A stretch of DNA of 36,287 nt from Treponema sp. (GTDB lineage Bacteria > Spirochaetota > Spirochaetia > Treponematales > Breznakiellaceae), in the NCBI GenBank assembly GCA_031286095.1, contig JAITUY010000217.1, forward strand, positions 1 through 36,287, read 5' to 3'. Position 1 is the first letter of the stretch. The number at the start of each line of letters is the position of its first letter. Under the pieces are notes generated by a model, which searched no databases, was not told where the DNA came from, and was given only the letters and a program-made list of their open reading frames with translations. The translations under genes were made by a program, and so were the position numbers. This document shows positions 1 through 8,566 of the stretch, piece after piece.

Positions 1-51
1 ATATCTGAATATGCAGAAGAAAATAATATAGAAATAAAGTTAGTAAAATAA
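1..51 (+). CDS. C-terminal fragment of an AT-rich accessory gene, cut by the window edge (…ISEYAEENNIEIKLVK*)
   Basis: Open frame from base 1 to TAA at 49-51 with coding-like composition; the start lies outside the window. Confidence 0.4.
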   Translation: MSEYAEENNIEIKLVK

Positions 52-696
52 ATATAAAGCCAGCCAAAACGTCGCATAACAGGACTGTAACTGCTTCGCC
101 GCCCATTGGGCGGCTTGGGCTACACAAAACCGTGTTCGGGCTTGCGCCCTCGGCACGGTTTTGTTCCGCCACATTTTTTTGCGCCCGTGAAACTGCTTCG
201 CAGTTTCTTTTTTATCTACTTCATATTCTTTTCCCTCGTCAAATATTCCTTCTATTCCATTTAAGGCATTGGGATACAATTCTAAAACCAATAATGCCGC
301 AGGGAATTTTTTGTCCTTATTTGTAATTCTATATTCTTTTGATTCTTTAAATCCAAACCTTTTATAATATTCAGGATCGCCATAAATTATTATTGCCTTA
401 TATCCCATTTCCTTTGATAATTTTATTATCATATCATTTGTAGTTTTAGTCTTAAACCATGTAATATATTTATTGGGATTACCTTCTTCATAAAAAGGCG
501 GATTAGGTAAATTTTCAATAAACCAATTATCAATATTTTGAAATAATTGTTTTTCTTCCTCAGTAACATTATATGAATAATAACTGCTGTTAATAACATG
601 ATGACAAGCACCAAATATACCAACTGGCTTTCCAGTTTTACCTGTATATCTTACTTGTATTCGTACATATTTTTGCCTATTACTGATACTTTCCAT
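40..696 (-). CDS. Probable chimeric ORF: N-terminal hypothetical-protein segment, C-terminal part of a GNAT (YhbS-like) acetyltransferase, and a tail encoded by a structured repeat
   Basis: GYKAIIIYGDPEYYKRFGF…FPAALLVLELYPNALNGIEGIF matches the C-terminal half of YhbS-type GNATs. The first ~87 aa do not look like a GNAT N-terminus. From about ETAKQFHG onward the frame runs through the repeat at 62-207. Confidence 0.5.
   Translation of the reverse strand: MESISNRQKYVRIQVRYTGKTGKPVGIFGACHHVINSSYYSYNVTEEEKQLFQNIDNWFIENLPNPPFYEEGNPNKYITWFKTKTTNDMIIKLSKEMGYKAIIIYGDPEYYKRFGFKESKEYRITNKDKKFPAALLVLELYPNALNGIEGIFDEGKEYEVDKKETAKQFHGRKKMWRNKTVPRAQARTRFCVAQAAQWAAKQLQSCYATFWLALYLFY
62..207 (+). repeat. 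Structured dispersed repeat, copy A (three hairpins after AACAGGACTGT)
   Basis: GCCGCCC-att-GGGCGGC (98-114); ACAAAACCGTG…CACGGTTTTGT (124-164); GAAACTGC-ttc-GCAGTTTC (189-207). Homologous to copy C. Confidence 0.8.
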
Positions 697-964
697 TATT
701 TTTTCCTATATTATTAATAAATTATTATCTTTCTTTTTATTATTTCCCCAAATTTACTTATATGTTAATTTACTATCTCTGTCAAGTAAATATTCATACA
801 AATTCTATTTACTTTTCAAGACATCATAAATTGTATTATTACACATAAACAACTTTATATCAAAAAATTAAATTGTTTTCCGAATAATATATTTAACCAA
901 TAAATGTTAGCGCAAATTTCGCCTAACTGGCTGCAAAAAACTGTTGAAAAACCATTGATTTTGG

Positions 965-1110
965 GCGTTTTGAGGCTAATTTCAGGCATGTTTTGAAATC
1001 ATTTTTTGGGAAACGTTTTTTTTGCAACCTCAACAGGACTGTAATTGCGCTCGTACCGAAGGCATGTCGAACCTGCGGTTCGCGTCTGCTTTGCAGACAG
1101 AATGCCACGT
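965..1110 (+). repeat. Structured dispersed repeat, copy B
   Basis: 965-1047 aligns with the reverse complement of 35783-35868 (…GGCTAATTT..GGCAT.TTTTGAAATC.TTTTTT…TGCAACCTCAACAGGACTGT). Followed by hairpins CGAACC-tgc-GGTTCG (1068-1082) and GTCTGC-ttt-GCAGAC (1084-1098). Confidence 0.75.
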
Positions 1111-1133
1111 CGGGGATAAATTATATCAGAACG

Positions 1134-1865
1134 TTACCGCACGCCTTCGCGGAAAAGCCTGACAAATTCCCCGGCGCTTATGTCTACGGCTCCAAGATCA
1201 TTTTTATAATCAAGGGGCATTCCCAAATCAAAAAATAAAAATCCCTGTTCATGCAGATGACGGGTGGCAAGAATAATCTGCACAGTCCCCGCGTTGTCTT
1301 CGTCATAAAAACCCGAATAACTTGTGTAAACCCTGCCGCATACAATACCGAACTCTCCTGCAACAAGTTTTCCTTCGCGATAAAGGGCGAAAGACGCGGG
1401 GCGGGCATTTTCCGAAGGTGTAAGCAAACCGCTGTCATTTTTACCGCCTGCGCTCCGAATCTTTTTTATACACTCGACCAGCGGCGGAGTAAGCCAGTCA
1501 GCCTTGTGTTTCTCTATACAGCGGTCAACGATAAGATCAAACTCGGCGTCAGGCCGCAATTCAAAGCGGCTTAAAAAACGGCGTATCGATTTTTTTATGT
1601 GTAAATTTTCAAAAAAAAGGGCGGAACGGACAAGATGCAGTTTTGGTAGCAAAATAAAATCAGGTTCCGCGCTGTTCTCGGACAGATTCATCGACATTAC
1701 CAAAAAACCGGCTTTCATTAATTCTGCGACAAAATCAGGGTTAAAATCCCCGGCGACACAAAAATCCTTGTCGTAGTCAGTCGCAAGAATAGCGTCTACG
1801 ATTTTGCGGCAGTCGTCCGGCGGGGAGATATAAATATGACCGGAAAGGGTATAATTCAGGTACAT
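1134..1865 (-). CDS. Divergent leucyl/phenylalanyl-tRNA--protein transferase (Aat)-family protein
   Basis: GHIYISPPDDC near the N-terminus; RFELRPDAEFDLIVDRC; SFALYREGKLVAGEFGIVCGRVY; FFDLGMPLDYKNDLGAVDISAGEF parallels the C-terminus of Aat proteins. Confidence 0.6.
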   Translation of the reverse strand: MYLNYTLSGHIYISPPDDCRKIVDAILATDYDKDFCVAGDFNPDFVAELMKAGFLVMSMNLSENSAEPDFILLPKLHLVRSALFFENLHIKKSIRRFLSRFELRPDAEFDLIVDRCIEKHKADWLTPPLVECIKKIRSAGGKNDSGLLTPSENARPASFALYREGKLVAGEFGIVCGRVYTSYSGFYDEDNAGTVQIILATRHLHEQGFLFFDLGMPLDYKNDLGAVDISAGEFVRLFREGVR

Positions 1866-1943
1866 GCGCTTGACCTTTCTTTGCCAATATAATAGACTAA
1901 TATTCTAATTTTGTTTTTAACCTTATTTATAGGAGTATATATC

Positions 1944-2099
1944 ATGAAGCGGACTTATCAACCCAGTAAAGTTAAGCGGAACCGTAAATTCGGCTTTCGC
2001 GCCCGTATGAAAGACAGGTGGGGGCGGCTTGTGCTAAAGCGCCGAAGGGCAAAGGGCCGGTATAAACTAACGGTTTCTGACGAGAAAAAACCTTATTAG
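1944..2099 (+). CDS. rpmH: 50S ribosomal protein L34
   Basis: [50 protein letters not shown] upstream of the ATG at 1944. Confidence 0.97.
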   Translation: MKRTYQPSKVKRNRKFGFRARMKDRWGRLVLKRRRAKGRYKLTVSDEKKPY

Positions 2100-2454
2100 C
2101 TGTAATAACGCCTCTTTCCGGTTTAAGCGGGAGGAGCATTTAAAGGGAAGGAGCGAAATCCGGAAGGTTTTTGAAAAAGGCAGACAATTTTTCTGTCAGG
2201 GCGCAAAACTTTATGTTTTAAAGAGCGATTTGCCCCATAACCGGATTTGTTTTACTTTCCCAAAAGGGTTCGGAAATGCAGTTGCCAGAAACCGCGCAAG
2301 ACGCCTTGGGCGTGAGGCTTTTCGGCTGTTGAACAGCCGTCTTTTCTGCGGTAACGATTTAATACTGCTGGTCTATGTGGAAACCAATATGGCGCTTTCC
2401 GGCAGGATCAAACAATTTGAGTCCCTTTTTAACAAAGCCGGTTTATTGAAATGA
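2095..2454 (+). CDS. rnpA: Ribonuclease P protein component; start codon unresolved (non-canonical ATT at 2095 or CTG at 2077)
   Basis: In-frame extension upstream of the listed [73 protein letters not shown]. The RNR signature is present. Located between rpmH and yidD. Confidence 0.9.
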   Translation: MSCNNASFRFKREEHLKGRSEIRKVFEKGRQFFCQGAKLYVLKSDLPHNRICFTFPKGFGNAVARNRARRLGREAFRLLNSRLFCGNDLILLVYVETNMALSGRIKQFESLFNKAGLLK

Positions 2455-2660
2455 AGAAGATAGCTTTACTTTTTATTCGTTTTTATCAGTACGCGGTGTC
2501 TCCCCATTTCCCTCCGGTTTGCAGGTATTATCCGTGCTGTTCGTCTTATGCTTACGAGGCGGTAAATAAATACGGTGTTCTGCGCGGCAGTTTTATGGCT
2601 GTCAGACGGCTTGTGCGGTGTCATCCTCTCCACGCGGGCGGATATGATCCTGTGCCTTAA
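2451..2660 (+). CDS. yidD: Membrane protein insertion efficiency factor YidD
   Basis: IRFYQYAVSPHFPPVCRYYPCCSSYAYEAVNKYGVLRGSFMAVRRLVRCHPLHAGGYDPVP; ATGA overlap with rnpA. Confidence 0.95.
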   Translation: MKKIALLFIRFYQYAVSPHFPPVCRYYPCCSSYAYEAVNKYGVLRGSFMAVRRLVRCHPLHAGGYDPVP

Positions 2661-2680
2661 ATTATTTGTAAGGAAGTAAA

Positions 2681-4477
2681 ATGGAAAAAAATACAATTTT
2701 AGCGGTGGTTCTTTCTACTCTTGTGCTTGTCGGTTTTTATGTGGTGCAGGGAGTATTCTTTCCTCGCGCGAAACCCGTTCAGCCGGAAGCTCAGCCGCCT
2801 GTAACGGCGGTTGCGCCTGAAACGGATTCGCAGGTTATCAAAAAAGACGGCAACCTGGCGGACGCGCAGGAAGTAGCGGCGCAGGGAGCAACGGCATCAC
2901 AGCCGGATACGGACGCAGGTCCGCGTGAAGTAGAGCAAATAACGGTAGATACGGAATATATCACCGTCGTTCTTACCAATGCGGGCGGCAATGTTGTTTC
3001 ATGGAAACTAAAAGATCATTTGGATAAAGATGAAAACGTTGACATGATCCTTTCAGGCGCGCAGTCAGCGCAGGCTTTTTCATTGGCGTTCGGCGGCATA
3101 GACGCCCAGCCTGTTACATCTTTGTTTTATGTAAATAAAATATCTGAATATTCAATAGAATTTTACCGCGACTTTTCAGACAATGCGGACGGAAGATTCC
3201 GCCTGATCAAACGGTACGATTTTAAGCCCAGGGATTATATGTTTGAGCTGACTGTAACTCTTGACGGCGGATATTTAATGTCTGGCTTTAATTTTGCAGG
3301 TAGCGCGTACACTCTTACATTCGGACCGCAAATTGGTCCCAAGTTTGAAAAACTTGATAACCGCTATGATTACCGCCACTACTTAACATTCGTAAACGGA
3401 AAAAGAAAAAACGCGAAGGTTAACGAGCTTATCGACACTCGTCCGTCGTGGGCGGCGATTTCCGGCAAGTATTTTACCTTTATCGCTATTCCCTATCTTG
3501 CGCAGTACAGCGTCTTTTTTTCTGACAAGCCGGAACAGGGTATACCTTCCGCTTCCAGATTTAGTATTGTTCGTCCAGCTATAAGCGTGTCTAAAGCCGC
3601 CGACACATACCGTTTTTATCTTGGACCTAAAACACAGGAAGCGCTTGCCGTCTATAATAACGGTAAAAACGAATTTGGACTTAAAGACACTCATCTTGAA
3701 GAAGCGGCAAGTACGCGCGGAATTTTGTCCCCGCTGGAAAGATTGTTAAAATGGCTTCTTTTAATTTTTTATAAAATAACACCTAACTACGGCGTTGCGA
3801 TTATCCTGCTTACGCTGTTTATAAAGCTCCTCTTTTTCCCGCTTACAAAAAAAGGGTCGGAAGCCACTTTGAGGATGCAGGCGCTTGCTCCTAAAATAAA
3901 GGAAATACAGGAAAAATACAAAAACAACCCGCAGAAACAGCAAATTGAAATGGGAAATTTTTACAAGCAGGAAGGTTACAACCCCCTTTCAGGCTGTCTT
4001 CCAATGCTTTTGCAAATACCAGTTTTGTTCGCTATGTACAATTTGTTCAATAATCATTTTGATCTGCGCGGGGCGGGATTTATTCCCGGCTGGATACCGG
4101 ACCTTTCCGTTCCCGAGTCTATCTGGAATTTCCCCGATGGTTTTAAACTGCCAATTTTACACTGGACGGCGCTTAGGGCTTTGCCGTTTATCTATGTCGG
4201 TTCGCAGTTAATCTACGGCAAAGTAACGCAAACGCCGGGACAACAGCAAAATACCGGACAGATGAAAATGATGTTATACGTCATGCCGATAGCGTTCTTC
4301 TTTATACTTTATGATGTGCCGTCAGGGTTATTGATATACTGGATTTTTTCTAACATTCTTACGCTGGTACAGCAGTTGATAATAAACAAGTACATTCTGG
4401 CAAAGAAAGAACAAACTTCCGCGCTACAAACGGAAGAAAAGAATGTTATAGCGCCCAAAAAAAAGAAAAACAGGTAG
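2681..4477 (+). CDS. yidC: Membrane protein insertase YidC
   Basis: N-terminal TM, periplasmic domain, then NYGVAIILLTLFIKLLFFPLTKKGSEATLRMQALAPKIKEIQEKYKNNPQKQQIEMGNFYKQEGYNPLSGCLPMLLQIPVLFAMYNL. Confidence 0.97.
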   Translation: MEKNTILAVVLSTLVLVGFYVVQGVFFPRAKPVQPEAQPPVTAVAPETDSQVIKKDGNLADAQEVAAQGATASQPDTDAGPREVEQITVDTEYITVVLTNAGGNVVSWKLKDHLDKDENVDMILSGAQSAQAFSLAFGGIDAQPVTSLFYVNKISEYSIEFYRDFSDNADGRFRLIKRYDFKPRDYMFELTVTLDGGYLMSGFNFAGSAYTLTFGPQIGPKFEKLDNRYDYRHYLTFVNGKRKNAKVNELIDTRPSWAAISGKYFTFIAIPYLAQYSVFFSDKPEQGIPSASRFSIVRPAISVSKAADTYRFYLGPKTQEALAVYNNGKNEFGLKDTHLEEAASTRGILSPLERLLKWLLLIFYKITPNYGVAIILLTLFIKLLFFPLTKKGSEATLRMQALAPKIKEIQEKYKNNPQKQQIEMGNFYKQEGYNPLSGCLPMLLQIPVLFAMYNLFNNHFDLRGAGFIPGWIPDLSVPESIWNFPDGFKLPILHWTALRALPFIYVGSQLIYGKVTQTPGQQQNTGQMKMMLYVMPIAFFFILYDVPSGLLIYWIFSNILTLVQQLIINKYILAKKEQTSALQTEEKNVIAPKKKKNR

Positions 4478-4526
4478 TCCTGGAATATGTTTTTGGGATT
4501 ATCCGAAAATAGATAAGGAGATACTT

Positions 4527-5243
4527 ATGGAATATGAATTTGAAGGAAAAACAGAAAAAGAGGCAATTGACAACGCGGCGAAAGAACTTGGTCTTGAAAA
4601 AGACGATTTTGACGTCGAGATTCTGGAAACCCAGAAAAACGGTCTTTTCAAGAAAGGCTTTGTACGAATAAGGGTTCATACGGGAAACACGCTTTCTTCA
4701 AGCGGTTTTTCAGGCAAGGATGAAACGGAAACGAGGCATAGAACCGGGACAAATAAGGCAATTTTCGGGGAGCCGGCGCCGCAAAATGAATTTGAAGAAA
4801 AAATGACGGAATTTACAACCGGCATTATCGAAAGAATGGGCTATCCCGGTAAAGTTACTGTTCTGTTCAGGGAGAAGCATAAGATTGGGATAAAAATCGA
4901 CTCCGAACATTCATCGATCCTGATTGGGAAAAAAGGCAAAAATCTTGATGCGCTACAGCTCTTGTTAAATATTTACGCCGGAAAGATAGGCAGGGACGAT
5001 ATGCGCGTAATCCTTGATACCGAAAATTACCGTATACGCAGGGAAGAATCCCTTGTGCGTCTTGCGTATAACGTAGCGGAAAAAGTACGCGAAAACAAAG
5101 ATTCCATTCTGCTTGAACCAATGAATCCATTTGACAGATGGCTTATCCATACAACATTAAATGATATAAATGATGTTGAAACCAAAAGCGAAGGAGATGG
5201 TTTATATAAACAGGTAAGGGTGTTTTACCGCGGATTAAAGTAA
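4527..5243 (+). CDS. jag: RNA-binding protein Jag/KhpB (Jag-N, KH, R3H domains)
   Basis: EYEFEGKTEKEAIDNAAKELGLEKDDFDVEIL; ILIGKKGKNLDALQLLLN; YRIRREESLVRLAYNVAEKVRE; follows yidC. Confidence 0.93.
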   Translation: MEYEFEGKTEKEAIDNAAKELGLEKDDFDVEILETQKNGLFKKGFVRIRVHTGNTLSSSGFSGKDETETRHRTGTNKAIFGEPAPQNEFEEKMTEFTTGIIERMGYPGKVTVLFREKHKIGIKIDSEHSSILIGKKGKNLDALQLLLNIYAGKIGRDDMRVILDTENYRIRREESLVRLAYNVAEKVRENKDSILLEPMNPFDRWLIHTTLNDINDVETKSEGDGLYKQVRVFYRGLK

Positions 5244-6023
5244 ATGAAGCGCAGATTTGCTCTTTTAGTTTTATTCACTTTTGCTGTTTCCTGTGTTTTT
5301 TCAATCCCGCTTGAGGAACTGACAGGGGCTGAAAATGCCGCCCGTCTGCGTTCAGGCTCTGTTTCCGAAACGCAATTAGGAAAACCGGTGTTAAAATTAC
5401 TGCCTGTTTTGCCGGAATTACGGCAAATTGCCGCAGATTCCATGTCTTCCCTTGAGCCTACTGTAACGGTTGAAACTCTGTATCTTTATAAAAAACAAGA
5501 TTCCTCTTCTGCCTGGAACGACACACGGCGAGCGGCTTTATTCAATCAAATGCTGGCTATAAGCACGCTTACAGGAATTGAATATTTTTCCGCCAGCCGC
5601 AATAAAATGAGAACTTTTTACGAATATTCCGCCGTGATAGATGATCCTTCAACCAAAAAACCGCTGTCCGACCCCGTTTTTGAACAGCCTCCCGCCAAAT
5701 ATACGCTGTACGCAAGGCAAAAAGACCTTACTTTTGGCGATAATATCTACCGTTACGATTATACGGCGGCAAAAGACGCTTTATTTTTCATTCAGGAGAA
5801 TATAACCCCCCTTAATTACGGAATAATCACCGCTGTAGGCAAAAACAGACTAAAATCGGTATTGGCGGTAGTTGATTGCGGCGATTTTCTGTTAATTTAC
5901 GCCGTTTCCATGGCAAAAGCCGTATCTCTGCCCGGAATGACGGACAGGATAGGTAATTCTTTCAGAAACCGCGCGGACGCGGTCTATAAATGGTTTGTTT
6001 CAGGCGCTGATAAGGTTTTTTAG
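5244..6023 (+). CDS. Conserved spirochaete exported protein of unknown function
   Basis: Signal peptide MKRRFALLVLFTFAVSCVFSIP; starts directly after the jag stop codon. Confidence 0.6.
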   Translation: MKRRFALLVLFTFAVSCVFSIPLEELTGAENAARLRSGSVSETQLGKPVLKLLPVLPELRQIAADSMSSLEPTVTVETLYLYKKQDSSSAWNDTRRAALFNQMLAISTLTGIEYFSASRNKMRTFYEYSAVIDDPSTKKPLSDPVFEQPPAKYTLYARQKDLTFGDNIYRYDYTAAKDALFFIQENITPLNYGIITAVGKNRLKSVLAVVDCGDFLLIYAVSMAKAVSLPGMTDRIGNSFRNRADAVYKWFVSGADKVF

Positions 6024-6119
6024 AATTGTTTATTTTTGTTATACGATTGAAGAAAATGACAGAATTTGCCGAAATTATTAATATATAGTATATTTAATGT
6101 AAGGAAGGATGGTAAAAAC

Positions 6120-7028
6120 ATGAGGTTATTAACCAGGTCTGATTTTGACGGACTGGCTTGTGGGGCGCTTTTAGTATATTTGGGACTCATTGATGAATGG
6201 AAATTTGTCCATCCAAAAGACATTCAAGATGGTCTAATTGAAGCCACGGATAACGATATATTGGCGAATATTCCCTACATTAAGGGCTGTAAATTGTGGT
6301 TTGACCATCATTCCAGCGAATCAGAAAGATTGGGAAAAAATGTTTATTTTGAGGGAGTATCAAAACCCGCCCCAAGTTGCGCAAGGGTAGTTTATGAATA
6401 TTACGGCGGCGATGCTAAACTGGGTAAATTTGCGGAGATGATTCACTATGTGGACAAAGTGGATTCCGGCGATCTTACTCCCGATGAAATCCTTGATCCC
6501 AAAGGCTGGGTTCTTCTTGGTTTCCTTATGGACCCGCGTACCGGTCTTGGCCGTTTTAGAAATTTTACAATCAGCAACTACGATCTAATGAAAGAGTTAG
6601 CTTTAGCTTGCACCGAAAAAAATATTAATGAAATACTTGCCATGCCGGACGTAAAAGAACGTTTGGATTTGTATTTTGAACAGACAAGCAATTATAAAGA
6701 GATGGTTCTTAAATACGCCAAAGCCGTTGGTAATGTTATTATGATAGACCTGCGGAATGTGGAAACAATATATGCCGGAAACAGGTTTTTCATTTACACG
6801 CTTTTTCCTGAACAAAATATTTCAATCTGGGTTGTGGACGGCAGGAATAAAGCAAATGTCGCCGTTACTGTAGGATACAGCATTATAAACCGTACCGCGA
6901 CAGTAGATGTCGGCGCTCTTTTACTTTATTATGGCGGCGGCGGTCACAGGCAGGTAGGAACCTGTCAGGTCCCTTACGATGATGCCGACAAAGTAATTGC
7001 CGAAATTCTGGAAAAGTTAAAACATTAA
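6120..7028 (+). CDS. DHH-family phosphoesterase
   Basis: RSDFDGLACGALL, LWFDHHSSES and C-terminal YYGGGGHRQVGTC. The likely start is ATG 6120 (MRLLTRSDFDG), after a GGAAGGA-like RBS. Confidence 0.85.
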   Translation: MRLLTRSDFDGLACGALLVYLGLIDEWKFVHPKDIQDGLIEATDNDILANIPYIKGCKLWFDHHSSESERLGKNVYFEGVSKPAPSCARVVYEYYGGDAKLGKFAEMIHYVDKVDSGDLTPDEILDPKGWVLLGFLMDPRTGLGRFRNFTISNYDLMKELALACTEKNINEILAMPDVKERLDLYFEQTSNYKEMVLKYAKAVGNVIMIDLRNVETIYAGNRFFIYTLFPEQNISIWVVDGRNKANVAVTVGYSIINRTATVDVGALLLYYGGGGHRQVGTCQVPYDDADKVIAEILEKLKH

Positions 7029-7096
7029 TATATAGTATATATTTTATTTCTAATACACCTTGCTAATATTTTGAAAAATTTGTATAATGCTAAGGT

Positions 7097-8566
7097 ATGC
7101 TGGAAAAAGAAGTTACAATTTTACTTTCTAAAGTTTTAAAACAGCCTGGTGGAAAGAACTATAAGCAAATAGTTGATATTATGCTGGAGATAAATACTCC
7201 CATTATATGTGTAAAAAAATCTTCACAAAACAAACGGATTATGCCGTTTAAGTCTTTGTACGACAGCAACGAAAATTTCTGGCAACAGGACAGCAGTTGG
7301 GAATATTCACTTGCAAAAGAATCTCTGGATAAAATCAAGGAAGAGGTTATTGCCAGAAAGGGCTCATGGATAGATGATATAGACATAGAAACAAACGAAA
7401 AAAATAATGCAAAGCCAAATCCTAAAACCAATGATAAAGATATTGAGAAATTAGAAGTTCAGGTTGGGTATGGAAGCGAATATAAAAACTTTGCCGATAT
7501 GTCCACTCCTGAGAAAGTTGATCGGCTTAACAAAAACAAGCAAAAGTTAAACGAGCTTCTTGCTCTAAAAAACAAAGACACGGAAGTTATTACCGAAGCT
7601 CTTGTAGATACTACAAAAGACGCCGCATTGATAAATCATACGGCGCTGGTCGATGCTATACGGCTTGGAGATGATGAAGCAAAAAAACTTACGCAAGATG
7701 TGGTAGATTCTACTCACGAAATGGTAAAGTCGTCAGCCATGCTTTTAACCTCGGATATATTTAATAACGAATTAATAAATACACTGGTAAAAAAATCCAA
7801 CGGTACTATTGTCCAGCACATGACAAGAGTGTACATTCACGGAATTGCGTTTCTTTCGTATTACAATAATCTTGTTTCAACGTCCAGCGCTATACAAAAA
7901 CTGCGTATTTCTTTTCAAGCAAGGAAATCCAAATACCGCGATTTTTATCATAAACTGCTTCCGCATGTTGATTTAGACGAGCTTTCTCTGGAGCGCGTTT
8001 TTTACGGCGGCATGAGGGCAATCCCGCGGGATGACTATTTTAAGTGGGCTGTGGGTTTTCTTATTCACGATATAGGAAAGGCGGCCAATGTTGAGTATCA
8101 TGAAGGAGAAGCCAGCTATGACCGCAACATTGTAATAGATCACGTAAAACAGGGATATAAGTCCGTCATGAACAAGACAAACTATCCTATGGAAGCGAGT
8201 CTTATTATAGGTTACCATCACGAGTATTACGGCGACCCTGCGGGTTACGGTTTTTTCCGCGCGTTTCTTCAACAATACAAAAAACAAAACCCGGAAGCGC
8301 ATCAGGATTATTGTATTTCCTATGATCTTGAGCCTGTTTTAGATTATCATGTTCTTGCTTATTTTCCGGCAAAGGTTTTGGAAATAATAGATGTTTATGA
8401 CAGCGTTACCGATCCTAACCGTGTTTACCGAAAGGCAATGACTCCTGAAGAGGCGCTTGCCATGATGCGCGAAGACTTTATCGAGAAACATCATAAGTTA
8501 GATTATGTTCTTTTTGATATTTTTGACTCATTTATCAGGGAACAGCAAAAACACTTAAACAAATGA
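7097..8566 (+). CDS. HD-domain phosphohydrolase
   Basis: FLIHDIGKAANVEYHEGE … HVKQGYKSVMNKTNYPMEASLIIGYHHEYYGDPAGYGFF … EIIDVYDSVTDPNRVYRKAMTPEEAL. Confidence 0.75.
   Translation: MLEKEVTILLSKVLKQPGGKNYKQIVDIMLEINTPIICVKKSSQNKRIMPFKSLYDSNENFWQQDSSWEYSLAKESLDKIKEEVIARKGSWIDDIDIETNEKNNAKPNPKTNDKDIEKLEVQVGYGSEYKNFADMSTPEKVDRLNKNKQKLNELLALKNKDTEVITEALVDTTKDAALINHTALVDAIRLGDDEAKKLTQDVVDSTHEMVKSSAMLLTSDIFNNELINTLVKKSNGTIVQHMTRVYIHGIAFLSYYNNLVSTSSAIQKLRISFQARKSKYRDFYHKLLPHVDLDELSLERVFYGGMRAIPRDDYFKWAVGFLIHDIGKAANVEYHEGEASYDRNIVIDHVKQGYKSVMNKTNYPMEASLIIGYHHEYYGDPAGYGFFRAFLQQYKKQNPEAHQDYCISYDLEPVLDYHVLAYFPAKVLEIIDVYDSVTDPNRVYRKAMTPEEALAMMREDFIEKHHKLDYVLFDIFDSFIREQQKHLNK

Noticed and set aside
62-207. 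Calling copy A a canonical integron attC site
   Set aside because: CGCATAAC/GTTATGCG resembles a core end, but I cannot find a matching R''/R' pair at the other end of the element, and no integrase is in the window. Kept only as a hypothesis.
993-1238. ORF 993-1238 (+)
   Set aside because: It is a translation of repeat copy B plus the antisense of the aat-like gene; no independent coding support.
8555-8566. Convergent 12-bp overlap of the HD gene and glyA stop regions
   Set aside because: Real, but common in compact genomes; not notable on its own.
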